DNA of 5,207 bases from PALSA-607 sp036510735 (GCA_036510735.1 DATCDK010000082.1:1-5207), one strand, 5' to 3'. Positions 1 through 5,207 are shown, counted from the stretch's first letter. Notes: generated from the sequence alone by a model not told the origin. Translations and numbers: made by a program.

Positions 1-19
1 CACCCAACTAGGAGGAATC

Positions 20-838
20 GTGTCCACACCGTCGGATCCGGGCTCAGGACAGCCCGACCCGTGGGCTGTACCACCAACTGATCCGGCCGGCCAGGGCGCT
101 GCCTCGCCACCGGAGCCTCCCCCGGCATACCCGCCGGCCCCCCCGCCTGCGTACCCATCGGCCCCGCCACCGCCCGCACCGGACTACGGCCAGCCGCCGC
201 CGGGCTACGGACAGCCTCAGCCGGGCTACGGTCAACCGGCGCCGGGATACGGCCAACCGCCGTACGGCGGTCCGCAGCCGGGATACGGACAAGCCGTGTA
301 CAACACTCCCGGGACGGGATACACCCCGCAGGCACTAACCGGAATGGTGGACATTCCTGGCCGCGGTCACGCCAAGCTAGCGAGCACGTCACAGCGTGCA
401 CTCGCCCGAATAATCGACGGCGTGCTCTTCTTCGTGGTCTACATCATCGTTGTCGCGGTCGGGATTGCCAGCGTGTCGAGCACGGTCCATCACAACGCCG
501 ATGGGACGACGACGACAAGTGGCGGGGGTATCGCAGCGTTCTTCGCGGCGATAGCAATCCTCGGGGCAATCGGACTGCTCTATGAGGTCGTCATGGTTGC
601 CATCAAGGGTGCAACGCTCGGAAAGATGGCTATGGGTGTCCGCGTGGTCAAGTCCACAGACGGGGGCCTTCCTGGTTGGGGCGGGAGCATCGTTCGCTGG
701 ATCATTCTGCAAATCGGCGGGTTCTTCTGCGGGATCGGATACCTGATCGTCGGCATCTCGTTCTTGTTCGACGGTTCGGGGCGGATGCAGGGCTGGCATG
801 ACAAGGCGGCTCACACCCTCGTGATCTCGACTAAGTAA
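20..838 (+). CDS. RDD-family membrane protein with Pro/Tyr-rich N-terminal tail
   Basis: This is a 272-residue protein with two parts. Residues 1-110 are a low-complexity, presumably disordered and cytoplasmic tail rich in Pro, Gly, Tyr and Gln, including YGQPxPGYG repeats from residue 58. Residues 120-272 are an RDD domain. The opening RALARIIDG (126-134) supplies the conserved Arg and Asp, TLGKMAMGVRVV (199-210) matches the usual TxGKxxxGxRVV block, and GWHDKAAHTLV (259-269) supplies the last Asp near the C-terminus. Hydrophobic segments lie at about 133-153, 170-194 and 224-250, with a polar loop HHNADGTTTT between the first two. The GTG start follows AGGAGG at 10-15 by 4 bases, and no competing start has a better site. 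The gene is followed by a strong hairpin terminator. RDD proteins are widespread; some have been linked to transport, but the role of most, and of this one, is unknown. The promoter lies outside the window. Confidence 0.88.
   Translation: MSTPSDPGSGQPDPWAVPPTDPAGQGAASPPEPPPAYPPAPPPAYPSAPPPPAPDYGQPPPGYGQPQPGYGQPAPGYGQPPYGGPQPGYGQAVYNTPGTGYTPQALTGMVDIPGRGHAKLASTSQRALARIIDGVLFFVVYIIVVAVGIASVSSTVHHNADGTTTTSGGGIAAFFAAIAILGAIGLLYEVVMVAIKGATLGKMAMGVRVVKSTDGGLPGWGGSIVRWIILQIGGFFCGIGYLIVGISFLFDGSGRMQGWHDKAAHTLVISTK
191..289 (+). repeat. In-frame 21-bp tandem repeat encoding QPxPGYG
   Basis: Three adjacent 21-base units start at 191, 212 and 233 and encode QPPPGYG, QPQPGYG and QPAPGYG. A shortened 15-base unit follows (254-268, QPPYG), and then a fifth 21-base unit (269-289, GPQPGYG). 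Units differ mostly at third positions and at one variable residue, so the protein repeat is better kept than the DNA repeat. Unit number may vary between strains through slippage, but this is inference. Confidence 0.85.
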
Positions 839-870
839 GGAACTCCAAACCGCACGAGCGAGCGGCAGCG

Positions 871-902
871 AAGGGCCCGGACGGTTCGCCGTCCGGGCCT
901 TT
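871..902 (+). terminator. Intrinsic terminator after the RDD gene
   Basis: The arm GGCCCGGACGG (874-884) pairs perfectly with CCGTCCGGGCC (889-899) across a TTCG loop. The stem extends outward through a G.T pair and A-T pairs, and is followed on the + strand by TTTTCGTTTGT. It lies 32 bases past the stop codon at 838. A long GC stem with a UUCG tetraloop and a T-rich tail is a classic Rho-independent form. The A-rich flank on the other side means it could also act on minus-strand transcripts. Confidence 0.85.
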
Positions 903-952
903 TCGTTTGTCGCACACGCAAGCCACCCGACCGTCCGCCCGACAGATCGTCG

Positions 953-1022
953 ACTTCGCATCCCGTGTGGTCGTAACTGTGCCCGATTCGCCCGTTTTCA
1001 ACAGCCACACGGGATGCGAAGT
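953..1022. repeat. Perfect 18-bp inverted repeat with 34-base loop
   Basis: ACTTCGCATCCCGTGTGG (953-970) is the exact reverse complement of CCACACGGGATGCGAAGT (1005-1022). The 34-base spacer contains no obvious further pairing. There is no T tract after either arm, so it is not a standard terminator. It lies between two terminator hairpins, in a gap between convergent genes. An 18-bp perfect match is far beyond chance. It could be an extruding cruciform, a repetitive extragenic palindrome, a protein-binding site or a small mobile-element remnant; the sequence does not decide between them. Confidence 0.85.
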
Positions 1023-1037
1023 TGCCGCGCCCCCAGC

Positions 1038-1095
1038 CTTCGCAGCCCTGGGTATACCTCAAACCCGCCGTGCAGGTGCACTGCACGCTGCGAAG
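1038..1095. repeat. Second, nested palindromic unit sharing the CTTCGCA/TGCGAAG ends
   Basis: The outer arms CTTCGCAGC (1038-1046) and GCTGCGAAG (1087-1095) pair. Inside, CGTGCAG (1069-1075) and CTGCACG (1081-1087) form a second stem with a GTGCA loop, touching the outer arm at one base. An 8-base palindrome, GGTATACC, lies at 1051-1058. The outer ends repeat the CTTCGCA/TGCGAAG ends of the unit at 953-1022, and TGCGAAGTTGC recurs exactly at 1015-1025 and 1089-1099. The two units look like tandem copies of one element type with different cores. Confidence 0.7.
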
Positions 1096-1141
1096 TTGCG
1101 GGACGGCGGGGTGCCGGGGTGGCAGCGGCCGCTGCACAACG

Positions 1142-1173
1142 AAGGGCCCGGACGGCGAACCGTCCGGGCCCTT
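1142..1173 (-). terminator. Terminator hairpin after the 1189-1782 gene
   Basis: A 14-bp perfect stem, AAGGGCCCGGACGG (1142-1155) with CCGTCCGGGCCCTT (1160-1173), lies 15 bases past the stop codon of the minus-strand gene. On the minus strand the loop reads TTCG, the stable tetraloop orientation, followed by CGTTGTG. On the + strand the loop is CGAA, but the better T-rich tail (TTTCGTTTGTTG) lies there. It is probably bidirectional, isolating the convergent genes together with the hairpin at 871-902. Confidence 0.78.
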
Positions 1174-1188
1174 TCGTTTGTTGCCGCG

Positions 1189-1782
1189 CTAGACGGTCGG
1201 GGTCTCGCTCGACCCCGCTGCGGGCGGGTAGTCCGATGCCGGCGGGTAGCTCGGTGCGGCACCCTGCGGCGGGTAGGGAGCAGCTGGCGGAACGACGCCG
1301 CCGGTTGCTGCGCCGCCGGGCTTGTTCATCGCGGTCTGGTCCCAGGCGATCTTCTCGCCCGAGGCTTTGAAGTTGAGGAACGCGCCGACGATGACAGCGA
1401 TCGCGAGGATGAACAACACCCAGGCGCCCCACATCAAGCCCACATCAGTCGCGCTGGGGTATGAGATGCCGCGAATGAGCAGGAGCAAGAACCCGAGCGT
1501 CGCTAGACCTGCCACGAGCACGTTAGGCCCAACCGGCAATGCTGGCAGTGAGGCGTTGCCGAAGACCCGGGCAGCGACGATCCCGACGGCAATGATGATC
1601 AACAAAACGCCGAGGAAGCCATAGCTGTGCCACGCGGTGTAGTGACCACCGCCGAAGCCGCGGACGGTTGGCCCTGTGTAACCGTAGAACGGGGCGAAGA
1701 ACGACAGCAGCAAAAAGAGAATGCCTGCGCCGAGAATCACTTGGTCGTTGCGCTTGATCTGCTTCACATCGAAGCCGGGCAT
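1189..1782 (-). CDS. Four-helix membrane protein with Pro-rich C-terminal tail
   Basis: This is a 197-residue protein. The short basic N-terminus (MPGFDVKQIKRNDQ) is followed by four hydrophobic segments at about 15-33, 52-73, 84-107 and 118-137. Residues 155-197 form a Pro/Ala/Tyr-rich tail with PYPP, SYPP and DYPP motifs. The ATG at 1782 is chosen because GAGGAGG (1796-1790) sits 7 bases upstream; the longer open frame upstream lacks hydrophobic or conserved features. The core resembles the divergent neighbour at 1997-2662: AWHS(Y/F), then a Gly-rich helix, then L(I/V)RG(I/L)SY, then WG(A/G)WVL. The layout (four helices plus a Pro/Tyr-rich C-terminus) recalls the DUF5336-type proteins of mycobacteria, one of which lies near sucCD in Mycobacterium tuberculosis. 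That assignment is tentative, and the function is unknown. Confidence 0.85.
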   Translation of the reverse strand: MPGFDVKQIKRNDQVILGAGILFLLLSFFAPFYGYTGPTVRGFGGGHYTAWHSYGFLGVLLIIIAVGIVAARVFGNASLPALPVGPNVLVAGLATLGFLLLLIRGISYPSATDVGLMWGAWVLFILAIAVIVGAFLNFKASGEKIAWDQTAMNKPGGAATGGVVPPAAPYPPQGAAPSYPPASDYPPAAGSSETPTV

Positions 1783-1821
1783 TGCCCATCCTCCTCGAGA
1801 CTTCACGACACGTTTGTGCCG

Positions 1822-1869
1822 TGCAAATAGGCATCCACTACACCGACGGCTGCGCCGGCATTGCAAATA
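1822..1869. repeat. TGCAAATA direct repeat in the divergent promoter region
   Basis: TGCAAATA occurs exactly at 1822-1829 and 1862-1869, 40 bases apart, close to four helical turns. The spacing and position between two divergent starts would suit an operator bound by a dimer or looped regulator, but no regulator is encoded nearby. An 8-base repeat can also arise by chance. Confidence 0.3.
1837..1866 (-). promoter_or_regulatory. Candidate promoter for the 1189-1782 gene
   Basis: On the minus strand, TTGCAA (1866-1861) as the -35 and TGTAGT (1842-1837) as the -10 are 18 bases apart, each matching four of six consensus bases. Transcription would begin near 1830, giving a leader of about 45 bases that contains the GAGGAGG ribosome site. 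The match is modest. Confidence 0.3.
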
Positions 1870-1909
1870 ACGAGCCAACAGTGATGTATGCGGGGCCTGG
1901 AAGCAAGAC

Positions 1910-1937
1910 TTGACACACTCCGAGGTGCGCAATACTG
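1910..1937 (+). promoter_or_regulatory. Candidate promoter for the 1997-2662 gene
   Basis: A perfect -35 hexamer, TTGACA, lies at 1910-1915. A weaker -10 lies about 15-16 bases on, in the AATACTG stretch (1931-1937). Transcription would start near 1943, about 50 bases before the GTG start. The -35 is strong evidence; the -10 is poor. Confidence 0.4.
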
Positions 1938-1996
1938 CCGGTACCAAGAAGAGCCGACTCGGGCCGCGCTGATACACCCGAGACAGGGGAAATTCC

Positions 1997-2662
1997 GTGT
2001 CGACACCATCCGAGCCGCCGGTTGATCCGTGGGCGGTACCGCTACCAGTTGCTGCCCCAGCGCCTGGCCCGCCACTCCCATACGGCCCGCCACCGCCGTA
2101 CGATCCGCCGCCGGGAAACCCGCACTACGGGCCGCCACCCGGATACCCGCAGTACGGCCCATCGCCGCAGTACGGTCCGCAGTACGGCCCGCCGGCCGGG
2201 TACGCCGGCTACGGCCTTCCGCCGCAGCCACAGATGCGGCGAACCTTCCGCCCTCTCGACGGCGGCGTTATTGCGTTGGCGGGCGCGGCGTTCGTTGCGT
2301 CATTCCTGCCCTACGTCGGGCTGTCCTTGAAGTTCGCTGGTCTTGGCGCGTTCAACTACACGACAAATGCGTGGCACAGCTTTGCGATCGTCGGGTTGCT
2401 GGCGCTATTCGCCGCTGGCGCAGCAACGATCGTCGGCGTTTTCGCCAGCACCATTCCAGCTCAGCGCGTGGGTTTCGGAATCGCGGCCGCCAGCGCCGCA
2501 GCACTGGGAACATTGCTCGTTCTGGTGCGCGGATTGAGCTACGGGCTGGGCGTAAAGCTGCAATGGGGTGGCTGGGTGTTGATTCTTGTGGGCGCGGCCC
2601 AAACCGTTTGCGCCATCGTCGGCGCGGCAACGGCAGCGAAAGCAGTCAGAGCGACGTCATGA
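1997..2662 (+). CDS. Four-helix membrane protein with Pro/Tyr-rich N-terminal tail
   Basis: This is a 221-residue protein. Residues 1-79 are a disordered-looking Pro/Gly/Tyr tail with QYGP and GPPPGY repeats. The basic RRTFRP (81-86) precedes four hydrophobic segments at about 90-107, 126-149, 158-180 and 189-211. The GTG start is set by AGGGGA (1985-1990), 6 bases upstream. Two relationships stand out. The opening MSTPSEP...DPWAVP matches MSTPSDP...DPWAVP of the RDD protein at 20-838. The membrane core matches the divergent protein at 1189-1782: W126-H-S aligns with W51-H-S, RGLSY (178-182) with RGISY (104-108), and WGGWVL with WGAWVL. The 3' end overlaps the end of sucD on the other strand by 17 bases. 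The function is unknown. It is probably an inner-membrane protein with a cytoplasmic tail, by the positive-inside rule. Confidence 0.85.
   Translation: MSTPSEPPVDPWAVPLPVAAPAPGPPLPYGPPPPYDPPPGNPHYGPPPGYPQYGPSPQYGPQYGPPAGYAGYGLPPQPQMRRTFRPLDGGVIALAGAAFVASFLPYVGLSLKFAGLGAFNYTTNAWHSFAIVGLLALFAAGAATIVGVFASTIPAQRVGFGIAAASAAALGTLLVLVRGLSYGLGVKLQWGGWVLILVGAAQTVCAIVGAATAAKAVRATS
2121..2213 (+). repeat. In-frame Pro/Tyr repeat (QYGP/GYxGYG)
   Basis: The core CAGTACGG recurs at about 2150, 2168 and 2180, and related CACTACGG and GGCTACGG units flank it. The encoded peptide has YGPPPGYP, QYGPSP, QYGP and QYGPPAGYAGYG. It is similar in composition to the 191-289 repeat but less regular. Confidence 0.6.
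2604..2633 (-). terminator. Possible sucCD terminator hairpin inside the opposing gene
   Basis: GCGCC (2610-2614) pairs with GGCGC (2621-2625), and CCGTT (2604-2608) pairs with AACGG (2629-2633) outside a small internal loop. It begins 13 bases past the sucD stop codon on the minus strand. The stems are short, the following T run is only three bases, and the sequence is constrained by coding on the + strand, so this is a weak candidate. Confidence 0.25.
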
Positions 2663-3533
2663 TCTCCCGCATGAGCCGCGCGGTCTCGCTCGGCGTCTTG
2701 CCGACCTGCACGCCGACCTTCTCGAGCGCTTCCTTCTTCGCCGCCGCAGTGCCCGACGACCCAGACACGATCGCGCCCGCGTGCCCCATCGTCTTGCCCT
2801 CGGGAGCAGTGAATCCTGCGACGTAACCCACGACCGGCTTGGTGACATTGGCCTCGATGAAAGCGGCGGCCCGCTCCTCGGCGTCCCCTCCGATTTCACC
2901 GATCATCACGATCGCGTCGGTGTCGGGATCTGCTTCGAAGGCGCGAAGGCAATCGATGTGCGTCGTTCCGATGACTGGGTCGCCGCCGATACCGACGCAG
3001 GTCGAGAAACCGATGTCGCGCAGTTCGAACATCATCTGGTAGGTCAACGTGCCCGACTTGCTGACCAGACCGATGCGCCCGGGCTTGGTGATGTCGGCGG
3101 GGATGATGCCCGCATTCGACTGGCCGGGAGATGCGATGCCCGGGCAGTTGGGTCCGATGATGCGGGTCGCGTTGCCGCATGCGGTCGCGTACGCCCACGC
3201 TGCGGTCGAGTCGTGCACCGGAATGCCTTCGGTGATGACGACCGCGAGTTCGATGCCCGAATCGATCGCCTCGAACATGCCGACCTTCGCACCGGCCGGC
3301 GGGACGAAGCTCACGACGACGTTCGCACCCGTCTCCGCCATCGCTTCGGCGATCGAGGCGAACACGGGCAACGACGTGCCGTCGAAGTCGAGGGTGGTGC
3401 CGGCCTTCTTCGGGTTGGTGCCGCCCACGATCGTGGTGCCCGCGGCGAGCATCCGCCGCGTGTGCTTGCTGCCCTCTGACCCGGTGATGCCCTGCACGAT
3501 GACCCGGCTGCTGCGGTCGAGAAAGATTGCCAC
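2646..3533 (-). CDS. sucD: Succinyl-CoA synthetase (succinate-CoA ligase) alpha subunit
   Basis: This 295-residue protein is of normal family length. The alpha subunit binds CoA and carries the phosphohistidine that passes phosphate between the nucleotide, on the beta subunit, and succinyl phosphate in the TCA cycle. The Rossmann-type CoA-binding start VIVQGITGSEG lies at 11-21, with TEGIP at 101-105, GPNCPG at 127-132 and SKSGTLTY at 158-165. The active-site histidine is His251 in GKTMGHAGAIVSG (247-259). No catalytic motif is missing. The GTG start shares its G with the sucC stop (TAGTG, 3535-3531), and only a weak AGGCGA ribosome site precedes it, so translation is probably coupled to sucC. 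The 3' end overlaps the convergent membrane-protein gene by 17 bases. Confidence 0.97.
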   Translation of the reverse strand: MAIFLDRSSRVIVQGITGSEGSKHTRRMLAAGTTIVGGTNPKKAGTTLDFDGTSLPVFASIAEAMAETGANVVVSFVPPAGAKVGMFEAIDSGIELAVVITEGIPVHDSTAAWAYATACGNATRIIGPNCPGIASPGQSNAGIIPADITKPGRIGLVSKSGTLTYQMMFELRDIGFSTCVGIGGDPVIGTTHIDCLRAFEADPDTDAIVMIGEIGGDAEERAAAFIEANVTKPVVGYVAGFTAPEGKTMGHAGAIVSGSSGTAAAKKEALEKVGVQVGKTPSETARLMREIMTSL

Positions 3534-4714
3534 TATCGCCTGCTTGTCGAAGCGAGTTCGGCGGCACGGTGCGCCGCGCCGTCCATCGTGTCGTTCTGCT
3601 CGACTCCCGGAAGTGCCGCTGCGGCCAGCACTGCGCGCCCTTCTTCCGCTCGATTTCCATCAAGCCGGACGACGAGGGGCGACGTAATCTGCTCACCTGC
3701 ATCGGCCAACTTGCCGAAGGCCGCGACAATCCCCTTCGCCACCGCATCACATGCGGTGATGCCGCCGAACACATTGACGAAGACGGAACGAACCGACGGG
3801 TCGGACAACACGATGGTCAAGCTGGCCGCCATCACGTCGGCCGAAGCACCGCCGCCGATGTCAAGGAAGTTGGCTGGCCGCACTCCCCCGTATGCCTCGC
3901 CTGCATACGAAACGACGTCGAGGGTGCTCATCACGAGGCCTGCACCGTTGCCGATGATGCCGACCTCACCGTCGAGTTTCACGTAGTTCAAGTGCGCCTC
4001 TTTCGCGCGCGCCTCGAGCGGGTCGCCGGCCTCGACGTCGGCAAGCGCGGCGTGGCCCGGCTGGCGGAACCCGGCGTTCTCGTCGAGGGTGACCTTTCCG
4101 TCGAGCGCCAGCACCACGCCATCCGGCGTCTTGACGAGAGGATTGACCTCGACCAACGTCGCGTCCTCTTTGGTGAAGACTTCCCAGAGCGCAACGATGA
4201 CGTCGGCGGCTTGGTCGAGGATCTCGGCTGGGTAGCCGGCCGCAACGGCGATCTCGCGAGCCAACGCGACGTCGACGCCGACCATTGCATCGATGGGAAC
4301 CTTCGCGAGCGCCTCAGGAGTCTCGAGCGCGATCTGCTCGATCTCGACGCCGCCTTCACGCGACGCCATCGCGAGAAACGTGCGATTCGACCGATCGAGC
4401 AGGAACGAGAAGTAGTACTCCTCAGCGATGTCACTGGCCTCGGCGACCAGCACGCGGTGCACGACGTGGCCCTTGATGTCCATGCCGAGGATCGCGTCGG
4501 CCTTGGCGTATGCGTCGTCGGGACCGTCGGCCAGCTTCACGCCACCGGCCTTCCCACGACCGCCGACCTTGACCTGCGCCTTGACGACGACCTTGCCGCC
4601 CAATTCCTTCGCGATCTCTTGCGCGCGGGCGGGCGTTGTCGCCACTTCGCCGCGAAGCACCGGGACGCCGTGTGCAGCGAACAGGTCGCGTGCTTGGTAT
4701 TCGAACAGGTCCAC
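3533..4714 (-). CDS. sucC: Succinyl-CoA synthetase (succinate-CoA ligase) beta subunit
   Basis: This 393-residue protein is the nucleotide- and succinate-binding subunit, partner of SucD. The ATP-grasp domain starts with MDLFEYQARDLF, a typical SucC opening. VVVKAQVKVGGRGKAGGVK (42-60) holds the nucleotide-contacting Lys and Gly-rich loop, AEASDIAEEYY lies at 91-101, and VEVNPL (188-193) with ALDGK (203-207) supplies the Mg-binding Asn and Asp. The C-terminal ligase domain has GIIGNGAGLVMSTLD (252-266), DIGGGAS (285-291) and VNVFGGITACDAVAKGIV (313-330). The GTG at 4714 is chosen because family similarity begins exactly there. The frame stays open upstream to about 4945, but that part resembles nothing in SucC. 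There is no clear ribosome site before this GTG, while a -10-like TAACCT lies 7 bases upstream, suggesting a leaderless mRNA. Confidence 0.96.
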   Translation of the reverse strand: MDLFEYQARDLFAAHGVPVLRGEVATTPARAQEIAKELGGKVVVKAQVKVGGRGKAGGVKLADGPDDAYAKADAILGMDIKGHVVHRVLVAEASDIAEEYYFSFLLDRSNRTFLAMASREGGVEIEQIALETPEALAKVPIDAMVGVDVALAREIAVAAGYPAEILDQAADVIVALWEVFTKEDATLVEVNPLVKTPDGVVLALDGKVTLDENAGFRQPGHAALADVEAGDPLEARAKEAHLNYVKLDGEVGIIGNGAGLVMSTLDVVSYAGEAYGGVRPANFLDIGGGASADVMAASLTIVLSDPSVRSVFVNVFGGITACDAVAKGIVAAFGKLADAGEQITSPLVVRLDGNRAEEGRAVLAAAALPGVEQNDTMDGAAHRAAELASTSRR

Positions 4715-4721
4715 GACGTTG

Positions 4722-4750
4722 AGGTTATCCAGCAGTTCGCGCCGTGTACG
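4722..4750 (-). promoter_or_regulatory. Candidate leaderless promoter of sucCD
   Basis: On the minus strand TAACCT (4727-4722) fits the actinobacterial -10 pattern TAnnnT, and exactly 7 bases separate it from the sucC GTG at 4714. Transcription would then begin at or next to the first base of the start codon. A weak -35-like CGTACA (4750-4745) lies 17 bases upstream. The lack of a GGAGG-type site before the GTG fits this reading. Position and motif are seen; the leaderless start is inferred. Confidence 0.45.
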
Positions 4751-4797
4751 AGGGGGGTACGAGCGGGGTTGCTTGCGGACGTCGATTCGGCGATGGC

Positions 4798-4871
4798 TGT
4801 GGATGAACCGGTGCACAACCGGTGGAGAACTCTGTGAATTCAGGGGACAACTCACCAAGTTCTGTGGACCG
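4798..4871 (+). repeat. Helically phased DnaA-box-like repeats upstream of sucC
   Basis: Five same-strand 9-mers resemble the box TGTGGACAA/TGTGGATAA: TGTGGATGA (4798), GGTGCACAA (4810), GGTGGAGAA (4821), AGGGGACAA (4842) and TGTGGACCG (4863). The first matches eight of nine bases, the others seven. Starts are 12, 11, 21 and 21 bases apart, close to whole helical turns. AACCGGTG also repeats exactly at 4806 and 4817, and GA(G/C)AACTC at 4825 and 4846. An AT-rich run (GAAAAAAATCC, 4871-4881) follows. The array lies 84-157 bases upstream of the sucC start. It could bind DnaA or another repeat-reading regulator. Confidence 0.5.
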
Positions 4872-5207
4872 AAAAAAATCCGAAAAGTTCTTTCGTCAAA
4901 GGCCTTGCGGGTCGTTCCCAGGACCGCTAGAAATCTCCCAGTCACCGATCAAGGCGGCGGTTCCGGAAGGTTCCGGGGCGAGAAGCAGAAGGAAAGTCGC
5001 GGGCAACCGTAGGCAACTTAGGTGGATCGACCCGGCGCATCAGATCGAGAGGAACGACGAGGGGCAACCTGAGTCGAGCCACTCGAAGTTGAGCTTCTGG
5101 GTTCGGTCTCTGAAGCTTTGCAGAGCGCGGGGCGACTCGAGTTCGGCAGAGTCTGATGAGTTCCGGATCGTGGTTCAGAAACCTCGGTCCGAGTTGGTCA
5201 GCAGGGC
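4872..5207. other. Region upstream of sucC with no convincing gene
   Basis: No frame here has a supported start and actinobacterial third-position bias. A weak -35-like TTGACG (4899-4894, minus strand) has only a T-rich run where the -10 should be. TTCCGG repeats at 4961 and 4971. An ATG at 5156-5158 (+) opens a frame running off the window (MSSGSWFRNLGP...), without a good ribosome site. On the minus strand the last ten codons end at a TGA at 5177-5175. Either could be the edge of a neighbouring gene, but neither can be supported from so little sequence. Confidence 0.35.

Noticed and set aside
191..289. CRISPR-like repeat array
   Set aside because: The repeats are contiguous 21-base in-frame units without spacers and encode a Pro/Gly/Tyr tail.
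907..1464. Open frames crossing the 839-1188 gap on both strands
   Set aside because: They run through two terminator hairpins and palindromes and into the antisense of a supported gene. Their compositions are Arg/Ala-rich, as expected for shadow frames.
3527..4837. Long + strand open frame of 436 codons opposite sucC
   Set aside because: It is the mirror of a well-conserved gene in high-GC DNA. The peptide is Arg/Asp/His-rich with no recognisable motif, and the opposite strand carries all SucC motifs.
4715..4945. N-terminal extension of sucC by 77 codons
   Set aside because: The frame is open, but the extra residues (rich in Arg, Pro and Ser) match nothing in SucC, and the canonical MDLFEYQ start is at 4714. 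The stretch also holds the promoter-like and repeat signals.
4950..5205. Minus-strand frame of about 87 codons open from the window edge
   Set aside because: Third positions are not GC-biased as in the real genes here, there is no recognisable motif, and the frame has no supported start in view.
5156..5207. Start of a + strand gene at the right edge
   Set aside because: Only 17 codons are visible, with no good ribosome site and no recognisable protein start. In M. tuberculosis a gene of this orientation sits next to sucC, but that is not enough to call it.

Overview
The window is high-GC DNA from an actinobacterium. This rests on three things: GTG starts next to GGAGG-type ribosome sites, small membrane proteins with long Pro/Gly/Tyr-rich tails, and SucC/SucD sequences of the actinobacterial type. 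I cannot name the genus. No tRNA, rRNA, CRISPR array, transposase or phage gene is visible.

Layout, left to right. (1) 20-838 (+) encodes an RDD-family membrane protein with a repetitive Pro/Tyr/Gln-rich N-terminal tail. (2) 839-1188 holds no gene. It carries two strong, near-identical hairpins of terminator type at its edges and, between them, two tandem palindromes built from CTTCGCA...TGCGAAG. (3) 1189-1782 (-) encodes a four-helix membrane protein with a Pro-rich C-terminal tail. (4) 1783-1996 is a divergent promoter region. (5) 1997-2662 (+) encodes a second four-helix membrane protein, clearly related in its membrane core to its divergent neighbour but with the Pro-rich tail at the N-terminus. 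(6) 2646-3533 (-) is sucD and 3533-4714 (-) is sucC. These two subunits of succinyl-CoA synthetase are joined by a TAGTG stop/start overlap. (7) 4715-5207 is the sucC upstream region. It has a candidate leaderless promoter, a cluster of helically phased DnaA-box-like repeats, and about 335 bases in which I see no convincing gene.

How the parts relate. SucC and SucD form one enzyme of the TCA cycle, and their overlap suggests coupled translation. The three membrane proteins have no assigned function, but they look related by module. The RDD protein and the 1997-2662 protein share an N-terminal MSTPS(D/E)P...DPWAVP segment. The 1997-2662 protein and the 1189-1782 protein share the four-helix core. 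The middle protein therefore looks like the tail of one combined with the core of the other. I see no defined, complete new system. The observations most worth following are the shuffled-tail membrane paralogues, the phased repeats upstream of sucC and the tandem palindromes.
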